Positions 1 to 7,710 of a stretch of DNA of 64,000 nt are shown here, piece after piece. A program made the translations under genes and the position numbers. The notes beneath the pieces are model-generated. The model did no database searches and was not told the origin of the DNA. It saw only the letters and a list, made by a program, of their open reading frames with translations. The stretch comes from Hippea alviniae EP5-r (GTDB lineage: Bacteria; Campylobacterota_A; Desulfurellia; Desulfurellales; Hippeaceae): NCBI RefSeq assembly GCF_000420385.1, contig NZ_ATUV01000001.1, positions 1,054,001-1,118,000 of the forward strand, read 5' to 3'. The stretch's first letter is position 1. Each line of letters opens with the position of its first letter.

Positions 1-371
1 GTTTCGATGAGTTGTTGGCACGTATAAGAGCCATACTGAGGCGGTTTGGCGGGTTAGGTAAAACAAATGAGGTTGCTGGTGGGGGCATTGTTCTAAATAT
101 GGAAACGAGAGATGTTTTTGTTCATGGAGAGCGTATTTATCTTACTCCCAAAGAGTTCTCGTTGCTTGAAATGCTTATGAAACATCCAAGGAGGGTTTTT
201 ACGAGGGAAGAACTTCTGGAAAGTGTGTTTGGGTATAATTATTCTGGTGGCACGAACATAGTGGATGTCCATATAAGCCATTTAAGGGATAAGATAGGTG
301 ATAAACCGCCTAAATTGATAAAGACGCATTATGGGGTAGGTTACGCCTTTCATCCTGAGGAGGAGGTGTGA
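1..371 (+). CDS. OmpR/PhoB-family response regulator, C-terminal part (5' truncated by window edge)
   Basis: The open frame runs in from the left edge. Codons before the first possible start (TTG at 12) read F-D-E-L-L-A-R-I-R-A, the usual link between receiver and DNA-binding domain in this family, so the gene starts outside the window. What remains is a winged-helix domain: a strand-rich segment ending in LTPKEFSLLEML, the recognition region around TREELL, and the wing ending THYGVGYAF. The receiver domain with the phosphorylated aspartate is not visible. The stop overlaps the GTG start of the kinase downstream, so the two form a cognate pair. The family binds direct repeats near promoters; the tandem 14-mer at 1826 is a possible target (inference). 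Confidence 0.95.
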   Translation, partial: FDELLARIRAILRRFGGLGKTNEVAGGGIVLNMETRDVFVHGERIYLTPKEFSLLEMLMKHPRRVFTREELLESVFGYNYSGGTNIVDVHISHLRDKIGDKPPKLIKTHYGVGYAFHPEEEV

Positions 372-1765
372 GGGGCCTGGAAAGACTTTCCTTGAAAGCC
401 CGTCTTGTTGTTTTTTATTCGTTTTTGCTCGCTCTGATAGCCGGTATACTTGGTATTAGTTTTTTTATGGACACAAAAGCTTTATTGATAGAGCGTGTTG
501 CAGCGGATATGAGGGCGAGGGCAAAACCCGTGATTCAACATTGGTTATACAGCAAAAAAGGTGGGGTAGAACTCAGGAGTATTGCTTTCCCGCTTGCAAG
601 GGATTTGACTTCCAGGAATGCCGTTGCTTTGATTCTTGATAAAAACGGCAAACCTATAGCTAACGGCAAGGTTCTGCCTGAAGAACCTGTACCTCCCGAA
701 CCTGTTTCTTTCTACTACAAAAAGGCTCTTTCTGGTGATAACGATGTTACTTATATAGTGAAACACAGAGGACATGAAGTCTTGGTGGATTTAATTCCGT
801 TGAGAAAGTCTCCCAGTGGAAAGGATATTGTAGGCGTCGTTCAATTAAGTTCTTCTCTTAAGGATATAAACAATATCCTGATGACTCACGCTCTCTATCT
901 GGGCGTTGGTGTTGTAATAACTTTAATTATGGGTGTGGTTCTCGGAGCGGTGATGATATCGTCAGCTCTCAGTGGACTAAACAGGGTTATTGACACATGC
1001 AAGGAAATCTCAGAAGGTAACCTTGACAGAAGGGTTCATCTTCCGAAAAGGGGTGATGAGATAGGAAGGCTTGCCAGTGTGTTTGATGAGATGGTTGAGA
1101 GGATGAATACTGTTTTTACTGCCCAGAAGAGGTTTGTGGCGAATGCCGCCCATGAGCTTAAAACTCCATTGACGGCTCTAAAGGGGTCAGCCGAGGTGCT
1201 TTTAAGAAGCTCACTCAAGAGGCCCGAGGAGGTTAAAAGCCTGTCAAGGGGCATATTGAAGGAGACAGAGAGACTTGCCAATGTGTGTGATAGGTTGCTT
1301 GATATAGCCAAATTGGATGGGGCAATTCATCTTAAGAAAACCAGAGTAGATGTTGGGAGTCTCGTTCGGGAGTGTGTGACTGGTTTTCCAAATTCGGGCA
1401 GGAAAATTGTTTTGAGGGAAGGCCCATTTGTTGAGGTTTTTGCTGACAGGGATATGCTGATGCAAGCTCTGTTCAACCTTATTCATAACGCTGTTAAGTA
1501 TACAGATGAAGGTGGTGTTATTGAAGTTGGTTGGCAGCTTGTTGAGAACGGTGTTGTTATTGGCGTTAAGGATAATGGAGTTGGTGTATCCCCGGATGTT
1601 TTATCTCATATATTTGAACCGTTTTACAGAGATGGAAAGTCTTCTGGAGCGGGTCTTGGACTTACGCTCGTTAGATCTGTAGTGGAGGCGCACGGCGGTA
1701 GGGTAGAGGTTGAAAGTGAGCCCGGGAGAGGTTCTTTTTTCAGGTTGTTTGTTCCCGTTGAGTAA
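368..1765 (+). CDS. Membrane sensor histidine kinase (HAMP, HisKA, HATPase)
   Basis: Partner of the upstream response regulator, translated from a GTG inside the regulator's stop region. The 465-residue protein has an N-terminal membrane helix at about 12-31, a periplasmic sensor segment of about 140 residues, a second helix at about 174-199, and a HAMP linker. The HisKA box AAHELKTPL carries the phosphoaccepting His at residue 262. The ATPase domain shows the N box (LIHNAVKYT), G1 (DNGVGV) and G2 (GAGLGLTLV). All catalytic motifs look intact. The periplasmic segment matches no sensor fold I recognise, so the signal is unknown. Two envelope proteins follow and may belong to its regulon (inference). 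Confidence 0.95.
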   Translation: MRGLERLSLKARLVVFYSFLLALIAGILGISFFMDTKALLIERVAADMRARAKPVIQHWLYSKKGGVELRSIAFPLARDLTSRNAVALILDKNGKPIANGKVLPEEPVPPEPVSFYYKKALSGDNDVTYIVKHRGHEVLVDLIPLRKSPSGKDIVGVVQLSSSLKDINNILMTHALYLGVGVVITLIMGVVLGAVMISSALSGLNRVIDTCKEISEGNLDRRVHLPKRGDEIGRLASVFDEMVERMNTVFTAQKRFVANAAHELKTPLTALKGSAEVLLRSSLKRPEEVKSLSRGILKETERLANVCDRLLDIAKLDGAIHLKKTRVDVGSLVRECVTGFPNSGRKIVLREGPFVEVFADRDMLMQALFNLIHNAVKYTDEGGVIEVGWQLVENGVVIGVKDNGVGVSPDVLSHIFEPFYRDGKSSGAGLGLTLVRSVVEAHGGRVEVESEPGRGSFFRLFVPVE

Positions 1766-1825
1766 AAATTTAATACTTTTTTAATGTTTCCTTTGTGACT
1801 TCTTAATAAAATATATTTAAACTAT

Positions 1826-1853
1826 ACATTAACATTAAGACATTAACATTAAG
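1826..1853 (+). repeat. Perfect tandem duplication of a 14-mer, possible regulator site
   Basis: ACATTAACATTAAG occurs twice head to tail with no spacer (1826-1839 and 1840-1853), just upstream of the ribosome-binding site of the small lipoprotein gene. Each copy contains the sub-repeat ACATTA. OmpR-family regulators bind direct repeats, and such a regulator is encoded upstream, so this may be an operator or overlap a promoter. A chance duplication in AT-rich sequence is also possible. Confidence 0.5.
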
Positions 1854-1871
1854 GAAATAAGGAGGTGTCGT

Positions 1872-2162
1872 ATGAGATATATCATTTGGGTGTTTTTTTT
1901 GCTTCTCTTTGCAATTTACGGATGTGCACCCGGGCCTCCAGGTCCACCTCCACCCCTGCTGGGTGGTCCCGGGGTTATGGCAATAGGGTGGCTTATTCTG
2001 GGGTTTATTGGGATTGTAGTGTTTGCTTTTATATTTTGGAAGAGGCTGGACGAAAAGGGAAAGGATAAAACAGACTACATCATTCAGGCTTTAAATGACA
2101 TAAACGAGAGGTTAAGGAGACTGGAAGAGGATGTGAAACGATTGAAAGAAAAGGATTCTTAG
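1872..2162 (+). CDS. Small lipoprotein-like membrane protein with coiled-coil tail
   Basis: A 96-residue protein with a strong Shine-Dalgarno (AAGGAGGTG) seven bases upstream of ATG 1872. It opens with a hydrophobic signal ending in a lipobox-like AIYGC (Cys18). A proline/glycine stretch follows (about 19-34), then a transmembrane helix (about 36-54), then a charged segment of heptad character (about 60-96) predicted to form a coiled coil. A lipid anchor followed by a membrane helix is unusual; the first segment could instead be a plain membrane helix, giving a hairpin. I recognise no family. It lies between the two-component system and a proline-rich secreted protein and probably acts with them at the envelope. 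Confidence 0.75.
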   Translation: MRYIIWVFFLLLFAIYGCAPGPPGPPPPLLGGPGVMAIGWLILGFIGIVVFAFIFWKRLDEKGKDKTDYIIQALNDINERLRRLEEDVKRLKEKDS

Positions 2163-2173
2163 AAGGTTTTGCT

Positions 2174-2899
2174 ATGAGACAGGTTTTATTTGTTTTTGTG
2201 CTTGTTAGTGTTGTTATGTCTTCTGTGATCGCTATGGCTCAACAGGCTCCCCCAATTCTGCCATCCGGTAGTTCGGTGCAAACTACGGGACAACCCGTTG
2301 CAACTCCTGCTCCACCAGGCGTTGCTCCACAGGCTCCTGCACCTCCACCTGGTGCCCCACCACCGCCTGGTGCACCATCTGCAGCGGCACCACCTGGAGC
2401 TCCACCGCCACCCAATAGTGCAGTTCAACCAATGCCGCCACCTGTGGCACCCGGAACGGTTTCTATCGGTGTGTTGAATAATGTGGGTCAAGTTCTGGAG
2501 TCAGCGAGGAGTGTAAAGAAGTACATGCGTCCCGGAAAGATATGGACGTTTGTGGGTCCCGGTGGTGTTCAACAACTTAAGGGTGCCATACTGTATCAGG
2601 GTAGGGTTGTTGCCGTAGTGAACTTTGATCCTGCCACTGGGAGAGTACTTCCCATGGGTTTTGTGGTTTCGTCGGCTCAGGTAACTCAGAAGGCTTTAAG
2701 AAGGGCAGAGACGCTTTTACCTCAGGTTGTTAGTGGTTCTGCTGTGTTGGATGGGGTTGAGTATCTCGCGCCCGAGAATTCGTGGGCTGTGCCACTGTCT
2801 TATGAAGGTATGATAATGGGTAAGTTGAAAATTTACTACGATGGCATACATGTGGTGCCGGATTATGTCGCGGAAGGTGAGATGAATGTAGCCCGCTGA
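2174..2899 (+). CDS. Proline-rich secreted/periplasmic protein, unknown function
   Basis: A 241-residue protein with a Sec signal (about 1-23, cleavage after AMA). A long low-complexity stretch (about 25-97) is dominated by Pro, Ala and Gly with repeated PPGAPPPPGAP-like units. A folded C-terminal domain of about 140 residues follows, including the segment VGPGGVQQLKGAILYQGRVV. The polyproline runs should make translation depend on EF-P. The gene begins 11 bases after the small lipoprotein, which also has a Pro/Gly stretch, so the two are probably co-transcribed. I do not recognise the C-terminal domain. The proline-rich part may be a spacer from the membrane toward the wall (inference). Confidence 0.75.
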   Translation: MRQVLFVFVLVSVVMSSVIAMAQQAPPILPSGSSVQTTGQPVATPAPPGVAPQAPAPPPGAPPPPGAPSAAAPPGAPPPPNSAVQPMPPPVAPGTVSIGVLNNVGQVLESARSVKKYMRPGKIWTFVGPGGVQQLKGAILYQGRVVAVVNFDPATGRVLPMGFVVSSAQVTQKALRRAETLLPQVVSGSAVLDGVEYLAPENSWAVPLSYEGMIMGKLKIYYDGIHVVPDYVAEGEMNVAR

Positions 2900-2904
2900 A
2901 AAAT

Positions 2905-2930
2905 AGGGGGCGAATAGCCCCTTTATTCGT
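2905..2930 (+). terminator. Probable terminator after the proline-rich protein gene
   Basis: Six bases after the stop, AGGGGGC (2905-2911) pairs with GCCCCTT (2917-2923) around GAATA, followed by a T-rich tail. A second pairing, CGAATA (2911-2916) with TATTCG (2924-2929), excludes the first, so two hairpins compete. The T-tract is interrupted, so strength is uncertain. Confidence 0.55.
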
Positions 2931-3094
2931 TTTCTATTTCAAGGCGTACATGTTCACATCTTTTTAAAAGCCTGCCTTCTATCTACATAATGCATCATAA
3001 ACAGTTTGTCGGGAGTACATTTACACCTGTTAAGAGTATACTTTCAATGATAGATACCCTAAAAGCAGAATAAATTGTTTCGACAATTTTGAAT

Positions 3095-3235
3095 ATTCCG
3101 AACCGATTAGAAGAAATTATTTATACAACCAATACCGCCGAAGGCTTTAATAATAATCAAATTGGGAAAATGATAAAACAAAAAGTAAATTTAAACAACG
3201 AATCGTTTCTTGAGTGAGCTTGTTTATTTGATCTG
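3095..3235 (+). pseudogene. Decayed IS256/mutator-type transposase fragment
   Basis: In the 515-base gap between the proline-rich protein and the SIMPL gene, the frame from 3095 to the TGA at 3215-3217 reads a stretch containing EEIIYTTNTAEGFN followed by a basic segment and LNNESFLE. This resembles the conserved C-terminal region of IS256-family transposases (IYTTNAIEGFNRQ..RK.TK....NDES). No intact frame exists on either side, and the DDE catalytic residues further upstream are missing. Another frame at about 3364-3405 begins NWEQSL and looks like the family's extreme C-terminus (NW.Q.L..L.I.F). I see no clear terminal inverted repeats. This is an old remnant, recognised from motif memory only. 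Confidence 0.6.
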
Positions 3236-3414
3236 TAGGTATATATACAAAATACAAAAAAACGGTAAAAATCCACCTCAAGTTAGATAAAACTTATCTC
3301 TGCTCCATATCCATCCTTATAAATATACCAATTTTGATTATCAGATTTTGAGAACTTATGCAAAATTGGGAGCAATCTTTGTAAAGCACAGTTATGATTA
3401 TTCGGGTTTTTGTA

Positions 3415-4119
3415 TTAACGCAAATAGTACACAACCCTTACAACAACCCTAACCCGCTTTATGTAAGGTGTGTTAGGGTCTCTGTCTGTTATGGAAAAAT
3501 AACCTTGAGATGCCGTCTTTATCTTTCCTAATTTAGAATGAGACTGCATGGCGAACTGCTCGGCTGCCTTTTGGGCGTTTTTTATCGCTTCTTCAACCAT
3601 AATAGGCTTTATTTTGTTCAGATGTGTAAAGAGATAGTTTGTCTGAAACTTCTCGTTGCTTGCCATTATGCCCATCTGCGTTAGCTTGTAAAGGTCTTTT
3701 CCCAAACTTACAACCTTATCAACCTTGTTTGTATAAACCGTTATCACGCCAACGGCTGAATATCTAAATTTAGCGTTTTGGTTAAACCCGCTTGCATAAT
3801 TATCCGTTATTTGTGGCGGCGAGATGAAAATCTCGTCTTGACTAAAACCTTCGTCCTTTAAAAATTTCAAAATGGCACTTTTTGAAGCCTTTATCTTATC
3901 ATAAAGCTTCAATGGATTGTTGTCTGCAACATCAAACCTTATAGGATAGATGGCTATATCTGCTTTGACGAGCCTTTCTGCCAATCCTTTAACGCTCACA
4001 GTCCTTTCCATATTTTTTACTTTAACGGCCGTTGTTGAGATAAAATAACCAAACACAACAAGCCCAACAGCTATAAAAAGGCCACACCAAAAGCCGCTCC
4101 ATCCTGATTCTCTTCTCAT
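3415..4119 (-). CDS. SIMPL-domain (DUF541) membrane-anchored protein
   Basis: A 234-residue protein from ATG 4119. A longer frame to 4140 exists, but ATG 4119 has an AAGGAG site just upstream and overlaps the upstream stop as ATGA, so I choose it. It has one N-terminal membrane helix (about 8-27) and a periplasmic SIMPL/DUF541 domain, seen in RTVSVKGLAERLVKADIAIY, the SPPQITDNY region and the C-terminal VRVVVRVVYYL strand. Family members such as BP26/YggE form periplasmic or outer-membrane-associated oligomers and are linked to oxidative stress; the molecular role is unclear. It is the last gene of the secA-ogt-SIMPL unit. Confidence 0.85.
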   Translation of the reverse strand: MRRESGWSGFWCGLFIAVGLVVFGYFISTTAVKVKNMERTVSVKGLAERLVKADIAIYPIRFDVADNNPLKLYDKIKASKSAILKFLKDEGFSQDEIFISPPQITDNYASGFNQNAKFRYSAVGVITVYTNKVDKVVSLGKDLYKLTQMGIMASNEKFQTNYLFTHLNKIKPIMVEEAIKNAQKAAEQFAMQSHSKLGKIKTASQGYFSITDRDPNTPYIKRVRVVVRVVYYLR

Positions 4120-4571
4120 AACAACTCTCCTTTCTCCCATTTTAATATATTTAGTTTTAACTCAACACCAGCAGAATAGCCGCCAATACCGTTTTTTGCA
4201 ACAACCCTATGACACGGAACAAAAAATGCAAATCTGTTTGATTTAAGAAGCATGGCAGTTGCACGTCTGTATTTCTCATCACCAAAAAGCTCTTTTGCAA
4301 CTTCTGAATATGTGAATGTCTCACCAGTTTTTGTCTTTATTAAAAAACTATAAAGCAGTTTTGCTTTTTCAGAAAGAGAAGATGTGTTTAAAGAAGAGTA
4401 ATCAAAAAACTCCAAGTCTCTTCTTTCAAATACTGTCAAAACTTCCCTTTTTAGATGATTAGAAAGCTCAATTCCACTTTTTTCTTCTGAAAAGCTGATA
4501 GAGTTAATTTTCTCCTTTATATCAAAAATCAACCACCTATCAAACGGCGTATCAATATAGAACTTACTCAA
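4116..4571 (-). CDS. ogt: Methylated-DNA--[protein]-cysteine S-methyltransferase (Ogt type)
   Basis: A suicide repair protein that moves the methyl group from O6-methylguanine to its own cysteine. The 151-residue protein carries the active-site PCHRV with Cys120, preceded by the helix-turn-helix region (GETFTYSEVAKELFG, RRATAMLLKSN) and followed by GGYSAG. The start is a TTG at 4571, preceded by AAGGAT and overlapping the 3' end of secA by eight bases; no ATG fits the family length better. There is no Ada-type regulatory domain. The SIMPL gene follows with an ATGA overlap. Coupling to secA appears to be transcriptional only. Confidence 0.92.
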   Translation of the reverse strand: MSKFYIDTPFDRWLIFDIKEKINSISFSEEKSGIELSNHLKREVLTVFERRDLEFFDYSSLNTSSLSEKAKLLYSFLIKTKTGETFTYSEVAKELFGDEKYRRATAMLLKSNRFAFFVPCHRVVAKNGIGGYSAGVELKLNILKWEKGELL

Positions 4572-6969
4572 ACACTATCCTTATATGATATATTGATGCG
4601 ACAGTGTCTTCCTGAATCCTTCTAACCATATCTTCAAACTCATCAAACGACACCTTTTTATACTCAACCAATGGGTCTCTTTGGCCATACCCTCTCAAAC
4701 CCACTGCATCGCGCAGATAATCCATATTCTTCAAATGCTCTCTCCAGTGCATATCCACAATCTGAAGCATTATCTGTCTCTCTAAATTTCTCATCTCTTC
4801 AGAGCCGATAAGCTCTTCCTTATCATTGTATTCTTTCTTTAGCTCTTCTTTTATCTGCTCAAGCAGTTTGTGTCTCTGTTTTGTTTTTGAAAGCTCTTGT
4901 GTATCTATCTTAAAAGTCTTATCAAATATTCTTCTTGTCTCTTTATTAAAGCCTTCAACATCCCAGTTTGTCGGGTCAACCTTATCCGGCAAGAACTGGT
5001 CTGCCAAATCGTCGATTATAGAATCCACATAGCCCAAAATGTCTTCTTTTAAATCCTTACCTTCAAGTATGCTTCTTCTCTGCTCGTATATTACCTGTCT
5101 CTGTTTATTCATAACATCGTCATACTCAAGCAGGTTTTTTCTTATCTCAAAGTTGTAATCTTCAACCTTCTTTTGGGCATTTTCTATTGCCCTGCTTACC
5201 ATTTTATTCTCTATCGCTTCTCCTTCTTCAACGCCCAATTTATCCATTAAAATCTTTATTCTCTCTGAACCAAATATCCTTAGTAAATCATCTTCTAAGG
5301 ATAAGAAAAATCTTGACTCTCCCGGGTCTCCCTGTCTGCCTGACCTTCCCCTTAGCTGATTGTCTATTCTTCTTGATTCATGTCTTTCAGTTCCAAGAAT
5401 GAACAAACCACCGAGTTTTTTACTCTCTTCTGTAAGTTTTATATCAACGCCACGCCCTGCCATATTTGTTGCTATCGTGACTCTGCCGGGCTCTCCAGCG
5501 TGTGCGATAATCTCTGCTTCCTTCTCGTGATGTTTAGCGTTTAAGACAGCATGCGGAATCCTTTTCTTAACGAGAATCTTGTGGAGCTCTTCGGACTTTT
5601 CAACGCTTGTCGTTCCGACCAAGACAGGTTGGCCTTTTTTATGTCTCTCTTCAATCTCCTTTATTATTGCATTCACCTTCTCTCTGTGCGTCTTAAATAC
5701 CAAATCATTGTGGTCTATTCTTATTACGGGTTTGTTTGTTGGTATAACGACAACTTCAAGGTTGTAAATCTCCTTAAATTCTCTGGCTTCTGTTGCTGCC
5801 GTTCCTGTCATACCTGCAAGCTTCTCATACATCCTAAAGTAATTCTGAAATGTTATTGATGCAAGCGTTTGAGACTCCTTTTGAATCCTTAAATGCTCTT
5901 TTGCTTCTATTGCCTGATGCAGGCCATCTGAGTATCTTCTATCTGGCATCAATCGTCCGGTAAACTCATCAACTATTATTGCCTTTCCGTCCTTAACTAT
6001 GTAATCCCTATCCCTTAAATAGACCGTATGAGCCTTCAAAGATTGATTAACCATGTGCAGAATCTCTATATTCTCGATATCGTATAGATTCTTCAATCCC
6101 AAAATCTTTTGTATCTTCTCGACACCAGAGTCAGTCAGAACGGCATTTTTCGTCTTTTCGTCAACTTCGTAATCTTCTGGTTTGAGTTGCCTAACTGCTT
6201 TATCTATCTTGTAATACAAAGAAGATGGCTTGTCTGCAACGCCAGATATTATTAGCGGTGTTCTTGCTTCGTCTATCAATATCGAGTCAACTTCGTCAAC
6301 TATGGCATAGTAAAAGTCCCTTTGCACATAATCGTCAAGCGAATAGCTCATATTATCACGCAGATAATCAAAGCCAAACTCACTATTCGTGCCGTATGTT
6401 ATATCTGCCTGATAGGCTTCCTTTCTCGAACATGGCACAAGTTTTGTTGTAAACTTCTCTTTATCGTCCCACTCGACTAAAAATGATTTATTCTGTTGCT
6501 GAATAACACCAACACTAAAACCCAAAAATAGATAAATTGGACCCATCCAAAGGGCGTCCCTTTTTGCTAAATAATCGTTAACCGTAACAAGATGAACGCC
6601 GCGTCTTGTCATTGCATTCAACACCAAAGGCAGGGTTGCAACAAGCGTTTTACCTTCACCTGTTTTCATTTCGGCAACCATGCCCTTATGAAGCACATAG
6701 CCACCTATAAGCTGAACATCGAAGTGTCTCATATTAAGTGTTCTTCTTGCTGTCTCTCTGGTTAAGGCAAAAGAGTCAACTAAAATAGCATCCAAGTCAT
6801 TCTTTTTATGATACTGCTCTTCGAGTTTTTTTATCTCATCTTTTATCTGTTCATTACTTAAGGATTTTGCCCAGCTCTCTCTGTCGTTTATCTTGTTTAC
6901 ATACGGTTGAATCGACTTTAAAATCCTATCGTTCTGTGTTCCAAATATCTTTTTTAATACGCTTAGCAT
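4564..6969 (-). CDS. secA: Protein translocase ATPase SecA
   Basis: Motor of the Sec pathway, which pushes unfolded preproteins through SecYEG using ATP. At 801 residues it is short for the family. It has the first nucleotide-binding domain with Walker A MKTGEGKT and DEVDS, the preprotein cross-linking region, the second ATPase domain (GTTSVEKSE, MAGRGVDI, QLRGRSGRQGDPG) and the helical scaffold with MQIVDMHWREHL. It stops soon after the scaffold, so the C-terminal linker and Cys/His zinc motif that bind SecB are absent. The ATG at 6969 has an AAGGGG site. A sigma70-like promoter is visible upstream. Confidence 0.98.
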   Translation of the reverse strand: MLSVLKKIFGTQNDRILKSIQPYVNKINDRESWAKSLSNEQIKDEIKKLEEQYHKKNDLDAILVDSFALTRETARRTLNMRHFDVQLIGGYVLHKGMVAEMKTGEGKTLVATLPLVLNAMTRRGVHLVTVNDYLAKRDALWMGPIYLFLGFSVGVIQQQNKSFLVEWDDKEKFTTKLVPCSRKEAYQADITYGTNSEFGFDYLRDNMSYSLDDYVQRDFYYAIVDEVDSILIDEARTPLIISGVADKPSSLYYKIDKAVRQLKPEDYEVDEKTKNAVLTDSGVEKIQKILGLKNLYDIENIEILHMVNQSLKAHTVYLRDRDYIVKDGKAIIVDEFTGRLMPDRRYSDGLHQAIEAKEHLRIQKESQTLASITFQNYFRMYEKLAGMTGTAATEAREFKEIYNLEVVVIPTNKPVIRIDHNDLVFKTHREKVNAIIKEIEERHKKGQPVLVGTTSVEKSEELHKILVKKRIPHAVLNAKHHEKEAEIIAHAGEPGRVTIATNMAGRGVDIKLTEESKKLGGLFILGTERHESRRIDNQLRGRSGRQGDPGESRFFLSLEDDLLRIFGSERIKILMDKLGVEEGEAIENKMVSRAIENAQKKVEDYNFEIRKNLLEYDDVMNKQRQVIYEQRRSILEGKDLKEDILGYVDSIIDDLADQFLPDKVDPTNWDVEGFNKETRRIFDKTFKIDTQELSKTKQRHKLLEQIKEELKKEYNDKEELIGSEEMRNLERQIMLQIVDMHWREHLKNMDYLRDAVGLRGYGQRDPLVEYKKVSFDEFEDMVRRIQEDTVASIYHIRIVFE

Positions 6970-7002
6970 CTTTTCCCCTTCTTCTTGTTTTTTTCTGCTT
7001 AA

Positions 7003-7030
7003 TATTAAAGGAGAGCAGAAGAAAAATCAA
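7003..7030 (-). promoter_or_regulatory. Probable promoter of secA
   Basis: On the minus strand, TTGATT (7030-7025) and TAATAT (7008-7003) are 16 bases apart, ending about 33 bases before the secA start. This is a good sigma70-type pair judged by eye. Confidence 0.5.
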
Positions 7031-7054
7031 GACAAAGCAAAAAACAAATACAAC

Positions 7055-7081
7055 TTGACAACAATAAACTTAATGTATAAC
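7055..7081 (+). promoter_or_regulatory. Probable promoter of the 7117 gene
   Basis: TTGACA (7055-7060) is followed after 15 bases by TATAAC (7076-7081). A perfect TATAAT also lies at 7089-7094 without a good -35. The two possibilities cannot be separated by reading. Confidence 0.45.
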
Positions 7082-7116
7082 ATTTGCATATAATTTTAAT
7101 TTAGGAGGTACATACC

Positions 7117-7623
7117 ATGAAAAGATTGTGGTTAATTGTTTTGACACTGGTCGTTTTATTCATTGGTGCTCCTAAAAATGCATCTTCGAATCCGGTTAAA
7201 TTAATTCCTACGGGATTTAAAACAAACGGTGACTTGATAATGCACTGGTATTGGCTAAGAAGAAGTGGTCATTATGCAGAGTGGCACTTTAAACTGCCGC
7301 AGAACAAGAAGATCATTGCAGCATGTTTTAGTACGCTCTCAACAAACGGTATAAACGGCGGTGCAGGATACAACTCCTCGTTGAAAATAATAACAATCTC
7401 AAACAACAGAGTAATTGCAAAGGGAAGATTGCTACTTAGAAATGCACATCCTTGTTTGAGAAGAGTTTTTAGAGGTTACTCACACGGTGTAGGATACAGA
7501 AGCTATGGTTGCAAACTAATTAAAGTTCCACCAACAGCAACAGATTTAGTAATAAAGGTTGAATATATGGGAAGGCATCATACGGCTGTAAATAAGGATT
7601 CTCTGATTCTTTATGTTAAATAG
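7117..7623 (+). CDS. Exported protein of unknown function
   Basis: A 168-residue protein with a clear signal sequence (about 1-24, MKRLWLIVLTLVVLF then a polar cleavage region) and a strong TAGGAGGTAC ribosome-binding site. The mature part is basic and rich in Gly, Asn and Tyr. It has three cysteines (in IAACFS, HPCLRR and YGCKLI), of which two could form a disulfide, and ends in strand-like alternating residues. This suggests a small secreted beta-domain. I recognise no family. It is a single gene with its own promoter and a strong terminator, divergent from secA. Confidence 0.75.
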   Translation: MKRLWLIVLTLVVLFIGAPKNASSNPVKLIPTGFKTNGDLIMHWYWLRRSGHYAEWHFKLPQNKKIIAACFSTLSTNGINGGAGYNSSLKIITISNNRVIAKGRLLLRNAHPCLRRVFRGYSHGVGYRSYGCKLIKVPPTATDLVIKVEYMGRHHTAVNKDSLILYVK

Positions 7624-7657
7624 ATGAGACCCTCCCTTTGATTTGCAACCCTTTCCC

Positions 7658-7684
7658 AACCAGCCCTCGGGCTGGTTTTTTTTA
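7658..7684 (+). terminator. Strong intrinsic terminator
   Basis: AACCAGCC (7658-7665) and GGCTGGTT (7670-7677) pair around a CTCG loop and are followed by a run of eight T. This ends the exported-protein gene. Confidence 0.92.
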
Positions 7685-7694
7685 TTTAAATTTG

Positions 7695-7700
7695 TATAAT
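7695..7700 (+). promoter_or_regulatory. -10 element ten bases before a start codon (possible leaderless mRNA)
   Basis: A perfect TATAAT ends ten bases before the ATG of the GlcD gene, so transcription would begin three or four bases before the start codon. No Shine-Dalgarno is visible there. The expected -35 position falls in the upstream terminator and is poor. Confidence 0.45.
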
Positions 7701-7710
7701 CTCAATCACT

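Noticed and set aside
1865-2068. Alternative 67-residue plus-strand ORF overlapping the small lipoprotein
   Set aside because: The lipoprotein frame has the correctly spaced ribosome-binding site, signal sequence and longer reading frame.
4120-4140. Longer start for the SIMPL protein
   Set aside because: ATG 4119 has a well-placed AAGGAG and an ATGA overlap; the longer form would bury the ribosome-binding site in the coding region.
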